Positions 5,514 through 11,621 of a stretch of 12,465 bases of DNA are shown in pieces (positions within the stretch are counted from its first letter, which is position 1; every line of letters starts with the position of its first letter). The stretch comes from DASSFZ01 sp036514635 (lineage in GTDB: Bacteria > Chloroflexota > Anaerolineae > Fen-1058), in the NCBI GenBank assembly GCA_036514635.1, contig DATBWU010000100.1, forward strand, positions 1-12,465, written 5' to 3'. The translations under genes were made by a program, and so were the position numbers. The notes under the pieces were generated by a model, which saw nothing but the letters and a program-made list of their open reading frames with translations, ran no database searches and had not been told where the DNA came from.

Positions 5514-8250
5514 GGCGACGGCAGTCCGTATCGTGGCTGATGCGATCATAGTTGGTATGGCCTTGTTGGTAAGCTTAACTGCACAGTTCCTGTGGATGAC
5601 GCTGGTTGAAGGCCGCGCGCTCCCGCAACAGGCGCTGCTGGCCGGCCTCCTGCATGTCTACCTGAGCAGTCTCTGGGCGCTCGTGCTGATCAGCCTGGGC
5701 GTGTACGCGTGGAGCGGGTTCTATACCGGTGGGCGTACCTATCGCCGACATTACAAGGCGAAGGTGATTATGCGCGCCGTGAGCGTGAGCTATGTGCTGT
5801 TCGTGTTATGGGCTTTCATTTTCCCCCAAATGCCCGTATTGCCGCGTGCTACGCTGGTTCTGGCCTGGCTCTTGACCCTGGTGTTTACGGGCGTCGCACG
5901 CCTGTGGCCCATGGGTTGGAAGGTAATCAAAAGGGTTGAACAGTATCTTTATAGCCACGAAGTTGTGGACGGCAAAATCAAAAACGTTCTCGTCATCGGG
6001 GGCGCCGGCTATATCGGCTCAGCGCTGCTCCCCAAGCTGCTGGACAAGGGATACCATGTCCGGCTGTTGGACTTGCTGCTTTTCGGCACTGAACCCATTG
6101 CCGACGTGATCGGCCATCCGGAGTTAGAAATCGTTCAAGCCGATTTCCGGCAAGTGGAAAAAGTTGTGGATGCCATGCGCGACATCGACGCGGTCATTCA
6201 CCTGGGCGCCATCGTCGGTGACCCGGCTTGTGCCCTGGACGAAGAGTTAACGATCGAGGTCAATTTGATCGCCACGCGGATGATTGCGGAAGTGGCCAAG
6301 GGCAGCGGAGTGCATCGCCTGATCTTCGCGAGCACCTGCTCGGTTTATGGCGCCAGCGATCAGCTATTGGACGAACACTCAGCCCTTAACCCCGTGTCCC
6401 TCTATGCGCGCAGCAAGATTGCTTCAGAAAAAGTACTGCGGAAGATGGCCGGCCACTTCACTCCAGTCATTCTACGCTTCGGCACCATCTATGGCCTTTC
6501 CGGCCGGACCCGCTTCGACTTAGTCGTTAACCTGCTTGCCGCCAAGGCGGTGGTGGACGGCCAAATTCCGGTTTTTGGCGGCGAGCAGTGGCGCCCGTTC
6601 GTGCACGTAGACGACGCCGCTCTGGCCGTTCTTAAGGCATTGGAGGCGCCGCGAGCGGTGGTGTACAACCAGATCTTCAATGTCGGCAGCGACGAGCAGA
6701 ACTACACCATCCAGCAGATAGGCGAGATCGTCCATCACCAAGTGCCGACGAGCGCACTGATCTGCAAGGGGTCAGATACCGATCAACGGAACTATCGAGT
6801 CAGCTTCGGCAAGATCCGCAATGTTCTGGGGTTCGTTCCCCAGAGGAGCGTGGCGGATGGTGTCCAGGAAGTGATCGAGGCCATCCAGAGCGGGAAGGTC
6901 AAGGATTACCGAGATGCCCAATACAGCAACGTCAAATTCCTGAGTGACGAAAGCATCGCCAGCCGCATTCGGTGTGAGAATGGGTGGGCCTCGGAGCTGC
7001 TTAACGAGGCTGCGCCAAGCCAAAAGAATGAAGAAGAGAAAGTGCCGACTATCGAAGTAGCGCCGTCTGAAGTCGTAACGACCAGAGAGGCCGATACTGT
7101 CAACCGATTGTCGCAGATCGACTTCGGCCACCTGTTACGCCGCGAACCGGTAGTCATTGACCCGATAGAGGTCGCTGTGTTTCTGCGCGGTGCTACAGTG
7201 CTTGTCACTGGAGCGGGCGGCTCGATTGGCCGTGAACTCTGTCGACAGGTCGCTCAGTTTAGCCCCAAAGAGATCATTCTGTTGGGTCACAGCGAGAACA
7301 GCATCTTTGAAGTTGAGCTAGACCTGCGTTTGTCTTTCCCAACTCTGACGGCCCATCCCGTTATTGCTGACATTCGAGACCAAGAGCGGATCAACTCGAT
7401 TGTCAAGAAATATCGACCCGATGTGATATTTCACATGGCCGCCTACACGCACGCCCATTTTATGGAGGCGGATATCGACGAGGCCATGACTAACAATGTT
7501 CTGGGTACGCACAATGTCCTACAGGCCGCCGAGCACTACGGCGTCGAACGGTTTGTATTGACTTCGTCCGACAAGGTCGCCGATCCTTCCAATGTGATTG
7601 GAGCAACTAAACGGCTGGCCGAATTGTTGGTGGCGGAGACTGCGCATCGTTCCCAGCAGAGCTATTTGGCCGTTCGCCTCGGCAACGTGCTGGATAGTCG
7701 GAGCAGCCTGATCCCCGTCTTTCTGAGATATATCGCGGCCAGCCAGCCGCTGACTATCGCTCATCCCAGCCTACGTTGCTATTTCATGACCATCTCCGAA
7801 GCGGTGCAACTGATCCTCCAGGCTGTGGTGTGGGGCCGTGGCGGCGAGGTGTTCGTTCAAGACATGGGTTCGCCGATCCGGATTCTGGATGTGGCGACCG
7901 ACCTGATCAAGTTGCTCGGCCTCGAGCCGGGGCGTGATGTCAAGATTAACTTCACCGGCATGCACCCTGTTGAAAGGCTAAGCGAGGAACTCTTCCTGGC
8001 AACCGAACACTACCAGAACACCAAGCACCAGAGAATCTTTGTCGCGACGAATGGAGATCTGGCCGAGGCCGAGACCGTGGCTCGACTGGTCAACCTGGCT
8101 AGGCACAAGCCAGCTCAAGTCGCCATCCGGCGGACGCCAACCAGCGCTCCGCAACTCCGGAGCGCGCCATTGCCGAGGAAGCCAATGCTTACGCCTGAGA
8201 CTCGGCCGGCTGAACCGGATTATCCCTGGCCTTCTCCTTCGGCGGCTTGA
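5482..8250 (+). CDS. Membrane-anchored double-SDR nucleotide-sugar enzyme: 4 TM + epimerase/dehydratase SDR + WbpM/CapD-like 4,6-dehydratase
   Basis: 922 residues in one unbroken frame. Residues 14-140 hold four hydrophobic helices (about 14-40, 52-75, 94-115, 118-140), as at the start of WbpM/CapD proteins. Residues 167-485 are a complete extended SDR: VIGGAGYIGS (NAD motif, G173-G179), a Ser-Thr pair at 284-285, YARSK (Y308, K312), and the tail YRDAQYSNVKFL. A charged linker (about 486-545) follows. From 551, LLRREPVVID starts the Polysacc_synt_2 module: VTGAGGSIG (577-583), SSDK (695-698) and NVIGATKR (704-711). A Pro-rich tail ends the protein. WbpM/CapD relatives are NAD-dependent UDP-GlcNAc 4,6-dehydratases, so this module should feed the aminotransferase upstream. 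The first SDR may epimerise, dehydrate or reduce the same sugar; this is unknown. It replaces the small Rossmann domain usual in the family. Ile706 occupies the Tyr/Met site of the second module. Confidence 0.9.
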   Translation: MFRLSMRRLSRATAVRIVADAIIVGMALLVSLTAQFLWMTLVEGRALPQQALLAGLLHVYLSSLWALVLISLGVYAWSGFYTGGRTYRRHYKAKVIMRAVSVSYVLFVLWAFIFPQMPVLPRATLVLAWLLTLVFTGVARLWPMGWKVIKRVEQYLYSHEVVDGKIKNVLVIGGAGYIGSALLPKLLDKGYHVRLLDLLLFGTEPIADVIGHPELEIVQADFRQVEKVVDAMRDIDAVIHLGAIVGDPACALDEELTIEVNLIATRMIAEVAKGSGVHRLIFASTCSVYGASDQLLDEHSALNPVSLYARSKIASEKVLRKMAGHFTPVILRFGTIYGLSGRTRFDLVVNLLAAKAVVDGQIPVFGGEQWRPFVHVDDAALAVLKALEAPRAVVYNQIFNVGSDEQNYTIQQIGEIVHHQVPTSALICKGSDTDQRNYRVSFGKIRNVLGFVPQRSVADGVQEVIEAIQSGKVKDYRDAQYSNVKFLSDESIASRIRCENGWASELLNEAAPSQKNEEEKVPTIEVAPSEVVTTREADTVNRLSQIDFGHLLRREPVVIDPIEVAVFLRGATVLVTGAGGSIGRELCRQVAQFSPKEIILLGHSENSIFEVELDLRLSFPTLTAHPVIADIRDQERINSIVKKYRPDVIFHMAAYTHAHFMEADIDEAMTNNVLGTHNVLQAAEHYGVERFVLTSSDKVADPSNVIGATKRLAELLVAETAHRSQQSYLAVRLGNVLDSRSSLIPVFLRYIAASQPLTIAHPSLRCYFMTISEAVQLILQAVVWGRGGEVFVQDMGSPIRILDVATDLIKLLGLEPGRDVKINFTGMHPVERLSEELFLATEHYQNTKHQRIFVATNGDLAEAETVARLVNLARHKPAQVAIRRTPTSAPQLRSAPLPRKPMLTPETRPAEPDYPWPSPSAA

Positions 8251-8294
8251 GCCTCCGTAAAATACATACGGATCGGTTCAACATAGAGAATTGT

Positions 8295-8298
8295 GAGG
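8295..8298 (+). promoter_or_regulatory. Ribosome binding site deciding the Wzz/BY-kinase start
   Basis: GAGG lies six bases before ATG 8305 and overlaps the alternative GTG at 8293, so ATG 8305 is the better start. The resulting N-terminus, MSDFVDLRHYIAIVTKRWW, is a typical Wzz beginning. Confidence 0.65.
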
Positions 8299-8304
8299 CA
8301 CAGA

Positions 8305-9984
8305 ATGAGCGACTTTGTAGACCTACGCCATTACATTGCGATTGTCACGAAGCGATGGTGGTTGATTCTCCTGGCTGTGGTCGTGGCGGCAGCGATCGGT
8401 TACGTAGTCAGCCAAAGGCAGCCGCGCAGTTACCAGGCGGTTGCGACCCTCATTGTCGGCCAATCGATCCAGTCGACCCAACTGGATAGCCGGGATATTC
8501 TGACCAGCCAGCAGCTAGCCCAAACCTACGCCGATCTCGCCCGGCGGCAGCCGGTCCTGCAGGGTGTTATCGATACGCTCGGCTTGAGCGACAGTTGGCG
8601 ATCGTTGAAAGGGCGGGTGACGATTAAGCTGATCGACGGCACCCAGCTGCTCGAAATCAGGGCGGAAGCCAACTCGCCGGGCGAAGCCGAGCAGATCACA
8701 GACGAGATCGCCCAGCAATTGATCCGGATCAGCCCGACGGCAGGTTTGCAAAACCGGACAAACGACGAGAGCCAGCAGTTTGTGCAGCAACAACTCAAAG
8801 ACCTGCAGGCGAAAATCGAAGCAGGACAAGTGCGAGTCGCAGAGTTGGAAGCGATGCTCGCCGATCTCTCGCCGGCAGGTCAAAATGCCTTTCGCCTGAC
8901 GCAGTCTGCTGAACAAGTGCAATCCATTCAGGCTGAGATTAACTCCTTGGAGCGCTTAAATGCCGACTGGCTGGCGAACTATCTTGATCTGCTGGCCCGC
9001 GCCGAGGTCAAGACATCGGCTAACTTCCTGACCGTTATCGAGCCGGCTCAACTCGACCCTTCTGCCACTCGACCCAACGTGGTGTTGAATGCCCTGCTGG
9101 CCGGCACAGTCGGTTTCTTGCTGGCCCTGGGCCTGATCTTCGTGCGCGAACGCCTGGACGACACGCTCAAGTCTGCCGACGATCTCAGCCAGTCATTAGG
9201 CATGACGTTCCTGGGCGCTGTTGGCCGCATTGACGGTAAGCGTTACCAGGACAAACTCACCGCCAGTCGTGCACCCCTGTCGCGTACGGCCGACGATTAC
9301 CGGTACGTCCGCAGCAATATCCAGTTCATGTCGGTCACCCGGCCGATCCGATCAATCCTGGTGACCAGCCCCAGTGCCGGTGTGGGTAAGACCACGACCG
9401 TGGCCAATCTGGGGGTCGTGATGGCGCAGGCCGGCTTGCGAACCATTCTGGTGGACGCGGATTTGAGGCAGCCAAGACTGCACCAGCTTTTCCACGTCAC
9501 CGATCAAGAGGGACTGACCGATCTGCTCTGCTCCCCGACCTCCCGGCTCAATAGCCATCTGAGAAACACTGATGTCGAGAATCTGCGGGTCATCTCCAGT
9601 GGGACCCTGCCGCCCAACCCCTCAGAACTGCTAGGCTCATCTCGCATGAAGCACCTGCTCGCCAGCCTGGGCGAGATAGCCGACATCATCTTGATTGATA
9701 GCCCGCCGGCGCTGGCTTTAGCCGACACGGTCGTGCTGTCCAAACTGGTGGATGGGGTGGTGCTCGTCTTTGAAGCCGGACGGTCTCGTCGTGACGAAGC
9801 CCGACGCACCGTTTTGAGCCTGCAGCAGGTCGGCGCCAGCCTGCTTGGCGTAGTGCTTAATCAGGTGCCTAACAATACACTTGGCTATACCAGCCACGGT
9901 TACGGTGGAGCGACGCTCCTCAATTCTCAGCGAAGCCCCTTTGCGATTTTCAGGCGAATCATTCTCAGGAAGGATGGCATCTAG
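8305..9984 (+). CDS. Wzz-type chain-length determinant fused to BY-kinase (Wzc/CpsD-like)
   Basis: A 559-residue polysaccharide co-polymerase. Family members sit in the membrane and control polymer length and export through ATP binding and tyrosine autophosphorylation. Residues 1-282 are the Wzz part: the start DLRHYIAIVTKRWW, a first membrane helix at about 17-36, an extracytoplasmic region with coiled-coil-rich segments at about 155-245, and a second helix at about 258-280. The cytoplasmic kinase has Walker A SAGVGKTT (K362), Walker A' LVDADLRQP (D384, D386) and Walker B ILIDSPP (D465). The C-terminus has only two tyrosines (Y528 and Y533, in LGYTSHGYGG) instead of the usual cluster, so phosphorylation may be reduced. 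It is the last gene of the glycan operon, 54 bp after the fusion gene, and is followed by a long gene-free stretch. No Wzy polymerase, flippase or phosphatase is seen nearby. Confidence 0.93.
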   Translation: MSDFVDLRHYIAIVTKRWWLILLAVVVAAAIGYVVSQRQPRSYQAVATLIVGQSIQSTQLDSRDILTSQQLAQTYADLARRQPVLQGVIDTLGLSDSWRSLKGRVTIKLIDGTQLLEIRAEANSPGEAEQITDEIAQQLIRISPTAGLQNRTNDESQQFVQQQLKDLQAKIEAGQVRVAELEAMLADLSPAGQNAFRLTQSAEQVQSIQAEINSLERLNADWLANYLDLLARAEVKTSANFLTVIEPAQLDPSATRPNVVLNALLAGTVGFLLALGLIFVRERLDDTLKSADDLSQSLGMTFLGAVGRIDGKRYQDKLTASRAPLSRTADDYRYVRSNIQFMSVTRPIRSILVTSPSAGVGKTTTVANLGVVMAQAGLRTILVDADLRQPRLHQLFHVTDQEGLTDLLCSPTSRLNSHLRNTDVENLRVISSGTLPPNPSELLGSSRMKHLLASLGEIADIILIDSPPALALADTVVLSKLVDGVVLVFEAGRSRRDEARRTVLSLQQVGASLLGVVLNQVPNNTLGYTSHGYGGATLLNSQRSPFAIFRRIILRKDGI

Positions 9985-10051
9985 CAGGCAGAGCAGGGCA
10001 GCAAGCGGAGCTGTCTCTCGCCCTTTCGCATTCTCCATCCTCCTCTCCCTC

Positions 10052-10069
10052 TAAGAGCCTGTCTGAAAA
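10052..10069 (+). repeat. Left terminal inverted repeat
   Basis: TAAGAGCCTGTCTGAAAA. It pairs with 10257-10274 with two mismatches, at the second and seventh bases; the inner eleven bases (CTGTCTGAAAA) match perfectly. Confidence 0.75.
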
Positions 10070-10100
10070 GGCCGCTGTGGTAACCACCACGCCCCCGCCC

Positions 10101-10163
10101 AGCGCGCCCCCGCTGCTGTGCAGCGGACAGGGCGTATCCGACGCTTCGCGTCGGGGGCGCGCT
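10101..10163. repeat. Three-way nested hairpin inside the MITE-like element
   Basis: An outer perfect 12-bp inverted repeat, AGCGCGCCCCCG (10101-10112) with CGGGGGCGCGCT (10152-10163), encloses two perfect 7-bp hairpins: CCGCTGC-TGT-GCAGCGG (10110-10126) and CCGACGC-TTC-GCGTCGG (10138-10154). The inner hairpins share three bases each with the outer arms, so either the outer stem shortens or the forms compete. As DNA it could extrude a cruciform; as RNA it would make a stable branched structure. Confidence 0.75.
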
Positions 10164-10164
10164 A

Positions 10165-10226
10165 GGCGAGGCACCAAGACACCAAGTCTCTCCAAGTTTT
10201 CTTGGTGTTTCTTTGTGTCGCTTGCC
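10165..10226. repeat. Imperfect long inverted repeat (CACCAAG family) in the MITE-like element
   Basis: The left arm, 10165-10186 (ending ACACCAAG), pairs imperfectly with 10201-10226 (starting CTTGGTGT). The inner eight base pairs are perfect and the outer part has small gaps and mismatches. A competing hairpin, CCAAG-TTTT-CTTGG, lies at 10192-10205. A C/G hairpin (CCCCCT-TC-AGGGGG, 10225-10238) follows. Similar CACCAAGACACCAAG-like intergenic repeats recur in environmental bacterial genomes, from memory. Confidence 0.55.
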
Positions 10227-10256
10227 CCCTTCAGGGGGTGGAGCCTTGGTGGTGAG

Positions 10257-10274
10257 TTTTCAGACAGTCTCTAA
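10257..10274 (-). repeat. Right terminal inverted repeat
   Basis: The reverse complement reads TTAGAGACTGTCTGAAAA, matching the left arm at 16 of 18 positions. Confidence 0.75.
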
Positions 10275-10394
10275 CACTAATCGATAGCCTGGTTCGAGTA
10301 ATGAAGTAGGGATTTGCTCCGGTCGCCTCGAAGACGCAGGCCTCCAAGCGAAACGCTGTGGTGAACTGAGGTTCCTTGTTAATCGTGAGAGAAA
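10275..10394. other. Gene-free stretch, nothing recognised
   Basis: Together with 9985-10051 this fills the rest of the 602-bp gap between the Wzz/BY-kinase gene and the lipoprotein gene. I see no open frame with a ribosome binding site, no RNA gene and no terminator with a T-run. The three segments of the gap that do carry signals are listed separately. Confidence 0.5.
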
Positions 10395-10439
10395 TTTCAT
10401 CTTCATTTCATGCTGTTTTCATGATTCATTTGGTAGACT
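10395..10439 (+). promoter_or_regulatory. Pho-box-like promoter: three 11-bp-spaced direct repeats plus -10
   Basis: TTTCATC (10395-10401), TTTCATG (10406-10412) and TTTCATG (10417-10423) are direct repeats separated by exactly four bases, an 11-bp period. Ten bases after the last repeat comes TAGACT (10434-10439), a reasonable -10 hexamer. No good -35 is present. This is the layout of promoters activated by PhoB/OmpR-family response regulators, where 7-bp repeats with 4-bp spacers take the place of the -35. Transcription would start near 10446 and give an untranslated leader of about 140 bases before ATG 10587. The likely target is the lipoprotein and membrane-fusion operon. Which regulator binds is not known; phosphate control is inference. 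Confidence 0.55.
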
Positions 10440-10570
10440 GTTTTCAGCCATAGAGGAGACAAGTCCTCACAAGAAGAAGCCTTGGACGTGGAGTCTGCAA
10501 GAAAGAGGCTCGTGCTGGCCCTGTATTTCTTTACTTCAATAGCCAACCCCATTACACCACCACTCACTTT

Positions 10571-10576
10571 AAGGAG
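10571..10576 (+). promoter_or_regulatory. Ribosome binding site deciding the lipoprotein start
   Basis: AAGGAG lies ten bases before ATG 10587. The longer in-frame TTG at 10482 would put 35 extra residues before a normal lipoprotein signal peptide, so ATG 10587 is preferred. Confidence 0.6.
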
Positions 10577-10586
10577 AATCAGGATT

Positions 10587-11591
10587 ATGAGAACTGTTCA
10601 AAATGTTGTACGAAAGACCAGCACCCTGGACACCAGGCTTGAGAGTCGCCGAGTGCGTCTCCTGGCCTTTGGGCTAGTCATTAGCATCTTCGTGGCTGCC
10701 TGTGGCAGTGGTTCGCCGTCACCAACCGCACCGACCAACGCGCCTCCAGCGGCCAACACGCCGGCTGCGACGCAGGCCAGTGCTACAGAGCAAGTTCCTC
10801 TGCCGGGGACAGAGGAGTTCGGTCTGTCCGAAGAGGAGCTCGTGACGAGCATCGAGGCCGTAGAATCGCTGATCGCCAAATGCATGAGCGATGCCGGGTT
10901 CGAGTACATCGCTGTCGATTACAACACAGTGCGCAAAGGGATGCTCGCCGATAAATCGCTGCCGGGAGTCAGTGACCAGGATTTCGTGGCCCAATACGGG
11001 TACGGGATTTCGACGCTGTACACCGGTCTCGCCCCGCAGATTGCCGACGCTAACACCCCGGCCAAAATAGGCCTGGGTGAACAGAACATCCGAATCTTCA
11101 ACAGCCTGTCGCCTGCCGATCAGGTTGCCTACAGCCGCACGCTCTTCGGCGAGCACACCGACGCGACATTCGCGGTGTCGCTCGAGGCCGAGGACTTCTC
11201 GCGCACCGGCGGCTGCACCCGCGCCGCTATCGAGCAGGTTTTCACTACCGATCAGTTAAGCGTGACCTACTTCAACCCAAAGGATGCCCTCATCGATCAG
11301 GATCCGCGAATGATTACTGCCCTTGCACAGTTTGCCGATTGCGTTCGCGAGGCGGGTTTCAGCTACAATCACCCGAATGAGGTCGAGGCCGATATCAAGA
11401 GCCGTCTCGACGCCATCACAGGCGGCGCTCCTCTCGATGCGTTGTCGCCTGACGCCCAGGCCGCCCTCACAGAGCTCCAGGGCGAAGAACGAGCGATTGC
11501 CGTGGCCGCCACTGAATGCGAGTCCGAAATTATCGAGCCGGTTTACACCCAGATTGAGAGAGAATTGTATGCCAATTCGCCAACCCCTTGA
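10587..11591 (+). CDS. Lipoprotein of unknown function with repeated CxxxAGFxY motif
   Basis: A 334-residue predicted lipoprotein. A basic N-region (residues 1-24) precedes a hydrophobic stretch (25-36) and the lipobox VAAC, with Cys39 as lipidation site. A low-complexity P/T/A/N segment follows (41-70). The folded part (about 75-330) has four further cysteines: C99, C210, C252 and C311. Two of them open the same motif, CMSDAGFEY (99-107) and CVREAGFSY (252-260), suggesting an internal duplication. I do not recognise a named family. Lipoproteins with a C-x3-GF-x-Y motif occur in Actinobacteria beside membrane-fusion and ABC-exporter genes, from memory. Thirty bases separate it from the membrane-fusion gene, so the two probably form one transcript from the repeat-containing promoter upstream. 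An accessory role in that export system is inference. Confidence 0.8.
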   Translation: MRTVQNVVRKTSTLDTRLESRRVRLLAFGLVISIFVAACGSGSPSPTAPTNAPPAANTPAATQASATEQVPLPGTEEFGLSEEELVTSIEAVESLIAKCMSDAGFEYIAVDYNTVRKGMLADKSLPGVSDQDFVAQYGYGISTLYTGLAPQIADANTPAKIGLGEQNIRIFNSLSPADQVAYSRTLFGEHTDATFAVSLEAEDFSRTGGCTRAAIEQVFTTDQLSVTYFNPKDALIDQDPRMITALAQFADCVREAGFSYNHPNEVEADIKSRLDAITGGAPLDALSPDAQAALTELQGEERAIAVAATECESEIIEPVYTQIERELYANSPTP

Positions 11592-11621
11592 TGCAGTTAC
11601 TACGAATCAATCGAGGTCATC

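Larger units (their letters stand above)
10052..10274. mobile_element. MITE-like element with 18-bp terminal inverted repeats
   Basis: The outer arms are TAAGAGCCTGTCTGAAAA (10052-10069) and TTTTCAGACAGTCTCTAA (10257-10274), inverted copies that agree at 16 of 18 positions. The 223 bp between and including them encode no transposase; short open frames inside are not credible genes. The interior is packed with inverted repeats (10101-10163, 10165-10226, 10225-10238). CTCTA occurs at both outer boundaries, so a TA or CTA target duplication is possible, but the exact ends are ambiguous by a few bases. Small size, terminal repeats, hairpins and lack of coding capacity suggest a non-autonomous transposable element. 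It lies in the gap between two operons. A plain intergenic repeat family is the alternative. Family membership cannot be named from one copy. Confidence 0.6.

Noticed and set aside
8254..8272. TCCGTA-AAATACA-TACGGA hairpin between the fusion gene and the Wzz/BY-kinase gene
   Set aside because: Only six base pairs and no T-run; too weak to call a terminator or attenuator in a 54-bp gap inside an operon.
10077..10274. 65-codon open frame inside the MITE-like element
   Set aside because: It starts in the inverted-repeat region, has no ribosome binding site, and its composition simply reflects the hairpins.
10291..10300. GGTTCGAGT resembling a tRNA T-loop
   Set aside because: The flanks do not form a T stem, and no acceptor, D or anticodon arms can be placed around it.
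10452..10468. GAGGA-GACAAG-TCCTC hairpin in the lipoprotein leader as a riboswitch or attenuator
   Set aside because: Only five base pairs, with no start codon at a suitable distance and no alternative pairing seen.
10482..10586. Upstream TTG start adding 35 residues to the lipoprotein
   Set aside because: ATG 10587 has AAGGAG upstream and gives a proper signal peptide with lipobox; the extension would bury it.
10719..11156. Minus-strand open frame opposite the lipoprotein gene
   Set aside because: Antisense shadow of a clear lipoprotein with its own ribosome binding site; no recognisable motif.
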